This document shows, piece by piece, positions 43,601-55,676 of a DNA stretch of 64,000 nucleotides (positions are counted from its first letter, which is position 1; each line of letters opens with the position of its first letter). The notes under the pieces are model-generated. The model searched no databases and was not told where the DNA came from. It worked only from the letters and a program-made list of their open reading frames with translations. The stretch is from Trichuris trichiura (taxonomy: Eukaryota; Nematoda; Enoplea; Trichinellida; Trichuridae): NCBI GenBank assembly GCA_037903355.1, contig JBAJFE010000012.1:62001-126000 (forward strand), written 5' to 3'. A program made the translations under genes and the position numbers.

Positions 43601-45590
43601 CATACACTAACAATCTTTTTGAAAATAACCGACCAGTTCAGATTAAGGTTCAAATAACCGAGAAGCAAATAACCAACCAATCACGAAAAAATGAAAGGTC
43701 CTAAAGGAGAAAACGAAGGCACTTTTACATCACTTACCTGTACTCTACAAGTTTCAGACGATTACAAAATGCAAAGCCCTGGAAATTTAATGAAAATTCT
43801 AGCAGCTGCATGACGCAGCGCTCATTTACGACTGCAGGGAATCATGGAAAGAGTGAAAGGTCTCAAAAGAGAAAATGCGACGGATCATCACGATAACGTG
43901 CTCTCTTACTGAATATCAGAACTTGAAACGTTTTGTCTTTTGTACGTTTTCTGACTTACCTGAAGGCCCAATAGATACACTGCTCCCGTTTGAGCGATTT
44001 GTAGCTTCACGAATACATGCTCTAGCGATTACTGTTATCTTGCCGCGGTTGTCATATCATAAAAAGCACGGCAACCTGTAAGACCAAAGCATTCAGAAAC
44101 TGTATGAAACATGAGGTATCATACACTTTTACATACGTACCTGCAACGGAAGCATACTCTCTAAAGATTTCATAAGGTTGTAGAATGCAAAGCCGCGGAA
44201 ATTCAAGCAGCTGCAGCACTGAATGTATTCATTCACGAGTCGGAGGATCAAAGAAAAACTGAAAGCTCCCGAAGGAGAATGAGAAATATGTTTTCGCGAC
44301 TGGAAGCGATTGCTCGTCATGGAAACATCCTCTTTTACAGAAAGTGAGAACTTGAAAAGGTTTCGCCATTTGTCCGCCGTCTTACTTTTTGAAAGCCAAA
44401 TAAACATTCGACCAGTTCAGGCACTTGCAGGGAGCATTTAGTCATCGTAATTTAATCGCCGTGAGGTACCGATGTCCTGCTTACGAACATTTCTGTAAAC
44501 ATTTAACAACTCATCAGGAAGCAGCATGCGCTGACAAGACGACCGTATTTTTTGCTTTTTTGTTAGACAGCGGAAGCTGGTGAGATGGCTGAAACAAGCT
44601 TGTCTTCCAGCTGACTTTCCTGCATTCGACAAGTCTAAGCGCTTGCAGAATTTAATCTTCGTGGAATGGTAGTGCCCACCTGTGAACACTTCTGTGAAAG
44701 CTTAATAACTCCTCCAGGACGTCTAGGTTGTTCAAAGACTTGGGCAATCTTCCTTTTTTCTCCACATAAGCTCTCTTTTGATGGACAAGACATTAAGTGA
44801 TTTCGTAAGCGCGCAACAAATGGAGCTCCCCTGACAATTTCAGCAATGAATCATTACGTGTTCAGCTAACGTCCTGTACAGACTGGTCACGTCAAAGCTG
44901 TTAACAGAAGCAACTATTTTCAAGAAAGCACATAAGCTTTTTTAACATTTAAAGTTCTACAATTTTCTCACATGGGCAGAATTCATGGTTCCGGTCACAA
45001 CAAGCACGGATTCCACAAGAGGATACACCCGTCAGTAGTAACGTAAAAGAGCAACCGACCAACGTCAAACAGTGTTCAGTCCCTCAAAAATGATCACGTC
45101 AACGAGGCTAACACTTTCGTGCCAAATCTGCCGCCAGTATAAGTCACAAAATCCGAAAGAGCAGACTTCAGTAATTTTACGTATAGCGAACTGTGATTAC
45201 TCTACACTTCCCATCGCTTCTGCGTCAGTAAGGCTTCACGCATGTATCACAGAAGAATCAAACCTTAATGCACGGCCAAGTGGAAAATAATGTCAAAACA
45301 ATCTCTTGCGGGAGAAAGTTGACCACGACGGACAATTTGAGGCACCCATTACCCTTAGCCGTAACTGGAAACAGCGCCTGGAACAAAGCATCTATTTCCT
45401 CCGCACTTTGGTGATTGATTTTCCTTAAGACATACGTACATGGCGGTGTCTCATCTGGTCACTCGTTGAGGTATATTGTGAGCTAAGGACCATAGCGAGA
45501 GACAGAAAGTTGCGTTTGTTAATACACAAGTGCTACCAACGCACTGATGCATCGAAACAGTCACAAACCACACAGGACACAAGTCATTAC
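43601..45590 (-). pseudogene. Decayed minus-strand gene with repeated exon pairs (unit 1)
   Basis: Minus-strand blocks recur with recognisable splice donors. NEYIQCCSCLNFRGFAFYNLMKSLE ends LPLQ before GTACGT (about 44140). A relative, NERCVMQLLEFSLNFQGFAFCNRLKLVE, ends before GTAAGT (about 43737). Shorter blocks resembling LEELLSFHRSV (about 44700) and PDELLNVYRNV (about 44500) follow. Related pieces lie in unit 2 at 49290-50650. The blocks look helical and Leu-rich, possibly a repeat protein. Several frames contain stops, so I score it as decayed. The family is not recognised. Confidence 0.4.
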
Positions 45591-46590
45591 CGTATATGTA
45601 CCTAAAAGGAAATTACTTCGCTTCAACCTTTTGGAAGACATGAATTTAACAACATTCAATTTCAGATTCCCTTGAATATCGACACTTCGTTTCCTTCACT
45701 CCACTATACACTAAATATTAAAAAAAAGATTTCAACGTGTCTATAGCGAGCTTGAAATTCACATAGGCACTTAGAGCGAAGCAATTCGTCCGCAGTAAGG
45801 CATTTAGCTTCGAAAAACTGTGGATCTGAAGGCCATTTTCCCAGTTCTTCCGATGTTCAGAGTCATTTCCATGAAACGGAAAAGCCAAAAGTAGACATGC
45901 TAAAGACTTACGCTGGCCACAGAGAGCGAAGTACCAACATGACCGCATCTTTCGTCTTCATTCAGGGTACAAAATGTACTCGCACCAGCAACACCAGTGA
46001 AGCAATCTGAGCACACTTATACGTGTTGGATAAGCAGCCACTAAATGCAACAGGTAGAGGAAAGTTCTGCATCCTAAGCCTTGACACATGTCTTTTATCA
46101 GTCCCAGCCATGCTGCGCATATATTCCAGGATGCCTACGACACGCAAATGGAGAATAATTCAAAAGTATTAGGACGTAAGTGCAAATAGGTCACTGAGAA
46201 AGTGAAAGGATTGCAAGCCAGCTGCTATTCTTACGCATAGTGCTCTAAGATGGTCAACAAAGTGCATATTCGTCGTACAACACTTTGCGCATCCAACAAT
46301 AGTCGGTGTCTTTCTTACGCATCAAAAACTGAGCGACGCGAGCAAACGCAACGAAATAGTCAAACTTACGCTTTCATCCGAAGTCAAAGGTTCATAACAC
46401 AGCTTGAATCTCCAGCAACAAACTTTCTGTCCCTAACGCAAGCTATTGTTTGAAGAGCAGCGAACCCCACTGAACAGTGTGAACTCAGCTTGAACGGTTG
46501 AAAGTGAGCCAGCTACTCAAGGGACGCTTTAATTGTAAACCAAGCACTTCCACCTCCACAAACCAGAAACACCCGAAGTAATTTTTGCCA
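45590..46590 (-). pseudogene. Distant copy of the amplified family's downstream exons
   Basis: Frames 46147-45962 (RSMAGTDKRHVSRLRMQNFP, YKCAQIASLVLLVRVHFV) and 45948-45718 (FPFHGNDSEHRKNWENGLQI) correspond to 51500-51200 and 38125-38500. A GTAAGT after TGGCCAGC at about 45905 could be a real donor. Upstream, 46243-46590 repeats 31425-31780, with an exon-like end GATGAAAGC before GTAAGT. No intact reading frame links the parts. Confidence 0.4.
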
Positions 46591-48464
46591 GACCATATAC
46601 CATTTTCATGAAAGCGAGAAATCTTTACAACAATCTCTCCCTCCAATCACAGAACAAAGTTGAAAGAAAAATGTCCAAAGCTGATTCCACTCACACACCT
46701 TCACGATGGATAAAGCGCACTTCAACCACTGAGGTTAAGAAATGGAAACTCTTTATGCCGTTCAACGTGAAACTTTCACCGCCTATGCAAAGTCAGCAGC
46801 TGTAAATTTCCAGTGTGCATCATTTTGCTTTCAGATTTTATCCAAGAAAAAACTGGTGCAGGAAGGACTACAGCGGCATAACCAAATAACTGCTGTCAGA
46901 ATTCCTTGACTGGCAGCCGACTGTTTTAAAATGACCTCTCAGACGAATCATAGGTGCAAGCACCACTTGTAATGAAGTAACTGATTGAAGTGCAGTTGGG
47001 TAACATCGAACGATCTTCACATGGCCACATGGAGTGCTCCGCAGAATACTTGACCCACCTCCGGCCGATTCCTTCGGATACTCCTGCAGACCATAGACAG
47101 CCCCATAGCAAACGATCGGTCAGCATACCATAAACAAAAGGGTCCGGCAATAACAAATCAAATAGAAACTACAACATAGGGGATATGTTTTTATAAACTT
47201 ACCAATCAGGAAATCAACTTTCGTGAAGCCTTTATGATGATTATACATGTAGAACCGAATTTAGTTCAAACAGCTGTACAACTGACACAGCTTGTCTAGT
47301 GAACTAACTTTGACAGTTCCCCTGTTTATCCGCAATTTGTTGTTCCAAGAAAACCATGGATGCAACAATATGCCGCTCTCGTAAGGAGTATTCCGAGAGG
47401 GCACAAGTGTTCGACTCAGAACGCCAGGCGCTACCAAGATAAACTTCACTGAAAACCATTGAGAACATGGAATACTTCAACTACAAAGATCCCACTGCTT
47501 ACGCAAACTTCACAGTGGCCAATTTCCAGCTTCTCTTGCATCCATTCTCGATACTCATACGCAGAAACTAATATACAACGCTAATGCCTGAATCAGTGCG
47601 AATTCCCAGGAAAACATAGCAATGTTACACTACGCTGGACAAGACAAACGATTTCGGGAACCCATTGACACTAATCGTACGTTCAAACATCAGCAAAGTA
47701 GAAATACAAATTTCCGGTGCGTACTGCCCTCCGCACACTAATAGAAACACATGATTCTTCGCTGTATGCTCCATAACTGTAGCAAACTAAACAGTAGTTG
47801 AATATTGTCGCAAAAGTGCCTCAGGAGAACTTCCACGGTGTTCTGCACGGAGCAAAAGCACAAACGACGAATAGACTTCATCAAAACACAACAGCGTCGA
47901 GAAAAGCTACTTCCACTTTTGCTATTTAGCTTCTGTTTCAATCACACACCATCGTTCCCTCAGCAATATTTTGGCCACTCCGTTTAGTTGACTTTGCGAG
48001 AGTTGAGATACAGTAACAAAGACGATCAACTTCTTGCGATGATTGGAAAAGGTCAAATCTCACAAAACTCTGTTTTTCTTCAACAGCACTAAACGGGTCT
48101 ACTCTGCACTTCAAGCAACTTTGGCAGTGCAACAGAGCAACCCGCTCAGGATGTAACGTTTCAAGAAAGGGTGCATTTACATCTCTGATGGACACTGGCG
48201 TAGAGAGTTTGATACACCTGGGAACTTTGCGACTCGCCTGACCATTGTTCCCATGGAGAGTAAACGAGAACCTTCAAAAGTACCGCACATGTTCAAGAGC
48301 ACGCAATATACTCGACGATATCAACAAACAGTACCCTCAAGCGATGTTAAGAAGCACTGCGGTCGACAAAACTTCAGAGAAGAAACGTCCGTCAGTGATG
48401 TAGAGGGAACAAACACCAATTCCATTCAGCACAGCATACCATTCACATAACTTCGTAAACCATC
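46591..48464. other. Unassigned spacer sequence
   Basis: Open frames of 60-85 codons occur on both strands (for example 48195-47938 minus), none with a recognisable domain, paralogue in the window or clear splice pattern. Nothing supported. Confidence 0.35.
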
Positions 48465-48862
48465 AAACATAAATGGATGTTGCATGACGATATGCCACTT
48501 CCGGCGGATATAACCACTGTTGGAAACCGTTCTTTCTGAGCACTAAACCGTGCAAATTCAGAGTTGGCAACCTGCACAGTAAACAACCATCGTCATCAAG
48601 TACCCACAGGAATAGGTGCTTGCTAAGAGCGCCAAATTGCCTTAACATTCATAATACTTCATTCAATACACTTGACAACCTCGCACGACAGACGTTACAG
48701 ACAGTGAGAAACAGAAGAAAACTCACTCTACTCTTGCCCAAGAAGTCTGATGAAGAAGAACTGATTATTCCTAGCAGAACACTCTATGAGGTTGAAACCA
48801 TAATAGCTGTGCACGTTGTGGACTGGAACAGTTGGACATCCGAAGAAACGGCACTGTCTTGA
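48465..48862 (+). pseudogene. Fragment carrying HKW and RRKLTLLL motifs
   Basis: HKWMLHDDMPLPADITTVG at about 48468-48524 and RRKLTLLLPKKSDEEELIIP in the frame 48620-48862 resemble QHKWISHEGMPLKKDITTTG and RGKLTLLLSDSFVPEELMIP on the minus strand at 39523-39341. The order of the two motifs along the coding strand is reversed between loci, which suggests a protein with these segments repeated. Unknown family. Confidence 0.4.
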
Positions 48863-49289
48863 GTAGCAACGGCAGAAATAAACCTCCGGCAACCAAAACG
48901 GGAAAGCCTTTGGAGTTTAAATTAGCATTTAAACATCCGCTTCGTCCTCAAGAGAATTTCAAACACGTATTCACAGAATCTTACGAAAATTTCATTGTTT
49001 CATTAAATAGACGGCCACCAAGAACCGGTCTACAAGACTCGATGTTATCAGCAATCCACTGACTAGAGACACGGGCATGAATAGCCAGTCGTTTCATTGG
49101 CATAACTTGATGAAAGGACGGCATGTCATAACATACCATCACCTCATAAATGTACCGCGTCTGTTTGAACCACTGGTAACTTCATGAACCCATGTTTTTA
49201 TGATTACTAGTGTCTTGTCGCAGTTATCATATCATAATGCACAGCATCCTGCAACAGTGAAGCATTCAGAAATCATATGAGATAGCACT
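48863..49289. other. Unassigned spacer sequence
   Basis: A 76-codon plus frame (48832-49062) follows the preceding fragment without a domain. Nothing else seen. Confidence 0.3.
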
Positions 49290-50650
49290 TACTTTCCTGT
49301 ACCTACCTGGAACAGAAACACACTCTCTAAGGACTTCAAGAAGTTGTAGAATGCAAAGCCAAAAAAGTGAAAGCTCCCAAAGGGGAACTAGAAATCTGTT
49401 TCAGCGACTGGGCATAATTGATCATCATGAAAACATTGTTTCATACAGGAGGTGACAACTTGGAAAGGTTTCATTTTTTGTTGGCCATCTGACTTTTGTG
49501 AAGGCGCAATATACATTCGACAACTTCAGACACTGGCAGGGAGCAGTTAGCTACTGCAATTTAATGTACGTGAAACGGTAGTCTCCAGCATGCGATCGCT
49601 TCTGTGAAAGTTTAACAACTCATCAGCGAGCCACATACGCTGACAAAATGACCGCATTGTTTTGCTTCTTTGTTGGACGACGGCAGACGGTGAAATGGCT
49701 GCAACAAGCAGCATGCAGTCTCTCCTTCGGTGTCACAAGCCAGTGCGTCTGAGAGTGTGAACGAGGATCCTTTCGCTGCTCAAGAGCGTCCAGTAGACAA
49801 AAATCACCACTTCGATTATATCTTTAAACATCCTGCGCGGCTGCTGAAGGATGCAACAGAAGCTGCAGAATCGATTTTACATCGTCGCTCACAACTGCAT
49901 CCCATAGCGTGATTTTAACCTCCTATTCGGTTAGAGGGAAGCGTGCTTATTGGAACAGCGGACCCAAGGAGTAACGACGCTCTTCAGCTACAGCATGCCT
50001 GATTTCGCTTTGGTGAACTTATCCAACACTCACAGAATCTGCCATCTCCAATGAGCGTTCACCGACGTGACATGCGTACCTAACGAACTAGCAAAGTCAT
50101 TGGTCAGATAGTTGGATGGACCTGACCAAAATAAGCATCGTGTACCCTGGTGAGGACAAATGGTCAGCCTTACCAAGCGCGTCTACCGAAGCGTTCACCT
50201 GCTGGCGTACCATTTTTCCATCGTAGACATCCTGTGATCAGAATTTGCCTGCGCACACTGGAAGAGCTCATATGTCAGGCGGCCGTAAAGTAAAAGAGCG
50301 ACATCCCGATTTGCATGCATACCGGCAGCAATCACACATTGAGCCACCCAAGGAAAATCTTTCTTGCTGTTCAACTTCACCTTCAGTTCTGTACAAAGGG
50401 CATTCAAATCAGATGCGTCGATGATAACTTGTTCAACGACTTGGTCAACCCTTCATTTCTCTCCACAGAGTACTCTTTCTGTGAAACAGACGTAAAAAAT
50501 TTCGTCATTTCATCAGTGCGCAGCGAATGGAGCACACCAGTCGATTTCAGCAAAGAGAACCTCCACGGTCAGCTAACGGTTTGTATGAACTGATCACATC
50601 CAGGTGATTAACAAAAGCAACAGTCTTCAAGAAACCACTTCAGCTTTTTT
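49290..50650 (-). pseudogene. Decayed minus-strand gene with repeated exon pairs (unit 2)
   Basis: Tandem relative of 43601-45590. GFAFYNFLKSLESVF ends before GTAGGT (about 49308), followed upstream by CSLPVSEVVECILRLHK, a DELLNFHRS block (about 49620) and a segment near 50440-50640 that matches 44735-44940. Spacing is similar but not identical to unit 1. Stops interrupt most frames. Same caveats on identity as unit 1. Confidence 0.4.
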
Positions 50651-50949
50651 AGCTTTTAAACATTCTGTTGCTTGATAAGGTTGCCTATGATGAACAGTTT
50701 CAGGCATCTATTTGCATTCGACGTAATTGCAAAGCATGCACGGAACAAAGCACCTATTTTCTTTGCAGTTGCGTTATTGCGTTCCGCTATCACACACATG
50801 CACGGCGGTGCCTCGTCTAGTCGTCCGTAGAAGTATATTATCTGCTGAAGACAACAGCAAATAGCAGAGAGTTACTTTGTGAATACGCAGATCGTGCCAA
50901 CGCACTGATGCACTGAAATAGTCAGAACCTACACGAAACATGAGCCGTT

Positions 50950-53800
50950 ACTATATATGTACCGTAAAGAAACTTACATCCCTTCAGCCTTTCGACAAAC
51001 ATAGGAATTCAACGTCACGCGATTTGAATCTTCATTAAATATTGGCACTTGGACTCCTTTGTCACAGTATGCACAGGATATCACAAAGGCAATTCCAGCG
51101 TGCGTAACTGGATTGTAACTCCAGTATGCACGGGATATCACAAAGAGAATACCAGCGTGTGTAACTGCAACTCCACATTGGCACTTACACTGAGGTAAGT
51201 CATCCACAGTAAAGCATTTTAGCTCCAACAAACTGTTGATGACAAGGTCAATCTCACAGTTTTTGCTATTTCCCGAATGGTTTCCATGAAACAGAAATCC
51301 TGAAGGCAGACATGTGAAACAAGAAACGCTGGCAAGGGAAACCAAAACTCCAACACAACCGTATATTTCGTCTTCATCTGTCGTACAAAATGTAGTGATA
51401 CTTGCAACATTGCGGAAGCAATATGAGCACGCGTACTCATGTTCCCACAGTAGGCAGTAGCTGCACAGTGTCGAGGAAAGCTTCTGAGCCTAAGCATACA
51501 CACATGTACTTCATCAATCAAAGCTTTGCTGCGGTTATGACGCAAACTGGCTATCTTGGCATCAGACATAGACCAAGTGGAGACAAGAGTCACTTTCTTT
51601 ACGAACATAAAGCATTATTGCGTTGAAAGTGGAGTCCCCGACGATGTTCTGTGCATCAGCAGTGATTCCGTGCTGCGGTCACGATACTGAAGAAGACAGC
51701 CGCAGTCGAAAGCTGTTGGGAGTCTGTCATGACGTACCATAGCGGTTCTTAATTGCGCTCAAATGCGTTGAACAATATGTACGCCATGCGCAGGCCCCTA
51801 TCACCAGCTTTTCTTTTTTCCTACACGCATTTCTTCATTGTCAACCGCTGAAGCTGTGAATTTCTCTGTTGTAATTCCAACAATCAAAGTGCACGGACTA
51901 ATGTACTTGCTTTCGCAAGGATTTTTTGGAGCCTGGTAAAATCGTCGAAAACAGCTGTCTAAACAAAGAGCATTTCCAGTTGGCAGAAAAGAATAAAACT
52001 GCGATAACAGTGCTCCTTTTTTAGAGAACTTTTGTATCCAGTCAGCCAGTCATTCAATTCAGTTCACATGTGATTATCATGTGAACATGAGAAGACACTT
52101 CACTATGAGGTGCGAGCATGAGGAACATGTGACCATCATGTGAACACAGCTGCTCAGTATTACAATGAGGTCAAATTGAGGTCACATGGAAAGCTCACCT
52201 TCGCTTCGTGGCGTGAAATGTTGTATGCTTTAGCGAATCAGCTTAATCAAGCAACGTATTTAGCTGAGGTCTCCGTAAGGTCCCATATATTTTTGCGCGC
52301 ACGGAGCAGCACTGAAACTTTGGCCACTTTAAAGAACATCTGAGCGCTAAGCGCTTTAATGGAGCATTCCGTAACTTTTCCCAGACGCTTTCGGAATTGC
52401 AAGTATACTGCTAAAAAAATCTTGGGTTGTTTCTCAGAAAACGTGAGTTCGGAGCACCAAGGTGGATTTGTTACTTGAAATGGATCACGGGTATAACGTC
52501 GATTATAAGCTTCTGTTTCCAAGGTATGGACAAAGGAAAATGATTCAACGTCATGTACATAGTGTAACTGCCCAGCTGCTTTTCATGCTTCATTAGAAAA
52601 GAATTCATTGAATGTCCTGATGAATACAAAACAAACCGAACTACGAAGGAGAGGGAGAGAGATGCAAGAGGACGACACAAGCGCAGTATTTACACTGACC
52701 GCCACCACTAGCAATGACCGCCTTATATACCTTTTCTCTGAGTAAATACCTCAAGGCATTGCATAATCGTCTGTTTGCCACGTGCTTCCCTAATTGCTGA
52801 AGTAAAATGATTGGTCAGTTTGGCCACGGTTATTGAGTGACCTTTCTCATGACTGCCGTGGTCACATGAGCCTGTTTGCCACGTGCTTTCCTAATTGTCG
52901 AAGTAAAATGATTGGTCAGTTTGGCCAGGGCTAACTTCCGGTGACCTGCCTCGTGACCGCCAGGGTTACATGAGCACTTGTTTGTTACAGATAGATTATG
53001 ATCAATCAATCAGCAATGCAGAAATGGAATGAACACATGAGTGTTAGTTTCCATTCATTCATACGCATCACTGGGGAGGTACATCTGCTGTCTGACTTTA
53101 ACCTGCAGTAAAATTGATATTAAACACGTTCAATGAAAGTTTTTCACGCTGCGATTAAATTGAACGAGTGTTCTCTCAGCCAGGGAGTAAAAACGGTAGG
53201 GTCAGTCAAATAAACGCTTTTCCACCAACCAAGTATGCCGAAATTACTACGATGGAAGGGGGCACAGTCACAAGTCAATCTGATTTACAAGCGGAGGCAG
53301 AGTCATCGCAACCAAGCCGCAATCGGAAAGCAGAACTGAATGTGAAATACCGTACTTCCGCTTGCTCCATGCAAGTGCAAGTACCATTAACGGATTGTGA
53401 GGTTACATCTCTTGTTTACGCGGTAAACAGAATGCATTGCAAAATAATGCTTAAGGTGCTAGGATATAGCATAACTTCGTAAGTAGATACTCGAAATTAA
53501 TTAAAAATATTCATATAAATGAAGGAACAGGCAGGATCCTCTTTCTCATTGGAAATTTGCAAGCTCTTCAGGCGTCCCTTTCGGAACAATGCTTTCTGTA
53601 TCCTATGAGAGATGTTTCGCTTTGTTTTTTAATTAATCGGTCTGGCTTCAGCAAACTTACTTATGAATGACCTCCACGTGTATGTTTAGTTCGAGATGCC
53701 TGACCATACCTTTCACTTTTCCTTTGCCATTTCTTGCTGATCATTGCCAGCAAGCAGAGTGGCTTGCCGTTTGCACTTATGTAGTACGGTTTTGCACAGT
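50950..53800 (-). repeat. Inner inverted-repeat unit, arm 2 (amplified gene family copy 3)
   Basis: Reverse-orientation match to 35900-39345. In minus-strand order it has CCAAT-containing blocks (about 52980-52790), TATATAAGG at 52729, a first ORF starting MNSFLMKHEKQLGSYTMYM (52609) that shifts frame after residue 30 and resumes as TEAYNRRYTRDPFQ, the conserved second exon (about 52040-51800), and a longer third frame (51608-51219). Only about two minisatellite units occur, followed by a GTAAGT donor near 51000. The first exon is broken, while the later exons are more open than in copy 2. Confidence 0.75.
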
Positions 53801-54294
53801 GGTTACTGTAAGCTGATCGGAGTTGCATTCAAATCCAACATTCAGCTGTATGATAACTTCAACTGCTTCTTTACAAAAATAAACTTATGGAAAGCGGAGT
53901 TGTAAAATGAAAATTTAGTTTCTTTCCGAAGTGCAAAAAGCAGAAAAACTTGGTCAATACTGAGTCTGCGCATAGTTTTGTTAAGTATGTCAGCGACGTA
54001 GAGTGGAGGTCAACGTAAGATCACTGTAAATGCACACTAACGTCACCGTTGCAATAGATGTTCACCGCAATTTCATAGACAGACCTGCGTTGACTGCACG
54101 GGATTGAAAGACGGTAGCAAACCAGACACGTGCAAAGCGCTCTGCTCTGCTCATAATAAGTACGGTTGTTTTGTTCAACAGAATAACGTTAACACATCCG
54201 AATGGGCGACCGCTGACAAATGTTCAACTAATCATCAACGGGAAAAATGACGCAGTGCAGTAACGCCGGAAGAGAGGTTAACCAGACGGTGTTC
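53801..54294. other. Unassigned spacer sequence
   Basis: No gene, RNA or repeat that I can support. Confidence 0.35.
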
Positions 54295-54696
54295 ACCATT
54301 ATGGACCATCATGCGAACATGAGAAGACAGTTCACTATGAGGTGTGATCATGAGGCATATGTGAGCATCATGTGATCATAATTGCTCAGGACTACAATCA
54401 GGTGAAATAGAGGTCACATGGAAAGCTCACCTTCGCTTCGTGGCGTGAAATTTTGTACGTTCTAGTGAATTCAGCCTAATCAAGCAACGTATTTAGCTGA
54501 GGTCGCCGTTAAGGTCGCATAAATTTTTCTGCACACAGAGCAGCACTGAAACTTTGGCCACTTTAAACAGCACCTGAGCGTTAAGTGCTTTGATGGAGCA
54601 TTCGATAACTTCTTCCAGACACTTTTCGAATAGCAAGTATACTGCTAAGAAAATTTTGAAAATGTGGTTTCTTGGTACGGGAGCGTATGCTTTCAT
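54295..54696 (-). pseudogene. Truncated copy of the amplified family (copy 4)
   Basis: Minus-strand frame KIFLAVYLLFEKCLEEVIECSI..FKVAKVSVLLCV ends CDLNGDLS, matching the second half of the 120-aa ORF at 37132-37494. The following non-coding part, with GATCAC/CATGATG dyads, also matches. The 5' half, promoter and later exons are absent. Confidence 0.6.
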
Positions 54697-54961
54697 GATG
54701 TAAAAGTTTTATTACGGAAGTATTCCCGTTTAATGTTCTAAATAACTCCGGAGCTTTCGGGTCGACCGAGACCCGTCTTCAGCGGTTGTGAATTACGGAT
54801 GTAACTTGTGCGCGTGACTTGAGTCTTCTGTCGTTCACATGGTTTAAAGCGGCTGTTTTAAAGCTCTTTGTTGGTGGTCTTCTGTTTGTATGATATGTAA
54901 TTTGTCCGTTTTTTCGCATTTTTTCATGTGCGGGGATTATTTCTTCTTTCTCTTGCTCCTA
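54697..54961. other. Spacer end with foldback-family fragment
   Basis: A hairpin at about 54744-54782 reads, on the minus strand, CTGAAGACGGGTCTCGG then CGACCCGAAAGCTCCGG, related to both arms of the foldback element at 57186-57628. The large right arm starts at 54962. Confidence 0.5.
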
Positions 54962-55102
54962 GATAGACGATGGAAATCCTTAACTCAACCTTTTTCTTGA
55001 AAAGACTGCTCTTAACATTTAGCATTGATAATCCACTATGATATGAAAACAAGTAACATATTTACTGAGCGTAAAAAAGCGGTTGAGAATGAAAGCAAAA
55101 TA

Positions 55103-55300
55103 CAGTTGAACCTCCAAAGCTGACCACCTCCTAAGTTGACCGAATTTTGACCAGTTGGTTTGTCCGCACGTTAATAAGAGCAAGGGCAACCTCCGTAAGT
55201 GGGAAGCCGACCGCTTTAGCCGTGACGTGGTATATGGACCCAATGCTAGTTTGCTTTCTGTAAGTTGACCAGTCTGTCAGCCGGTCAGAAATAAAAATAC
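55103..55300 (+). mobile_element. Pogo/Tc1-type terminal segment (right-arm copy)
   Basis: Begins CAGTTGAACCTCC after TA and contains the spaced GTTGACC motifs. It is the mirror of 28397-28591. Confidence 0.5.
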
Positions 55301-55676
55301 ATCCCTTAACCACTTTTGTTCAGCGCATTCTCGGTTTAATACAGAGGGGCAGCCAGAAGATAAACGATCTGGCAGAACCAAGCAAATTTTCGTTCAATAG
55401 TCGAAAAAAGGAAGCATATTGAACAGAAAGCGCATTGCGCAAACACAGTTCAACAAACGTTGCAATTTTTTACTTTAATAATGCAGTCCCATTCCCTGTG
55501 CTCATGCCAGTTCTAAGTCGGTTGTTCAACGCCGGAAGAATTGAAATTGTCGCAAGCAAGACAAGCGTACAGCTGAAAATGTACAGAAGAGAAAAAAGCC
55601 ATTGAAACACACTAGTTGAATTAAGCGACTTCTGCTATTTCTCGCTTTTAGTTGTTGCAGAATACAATGAGAATTA

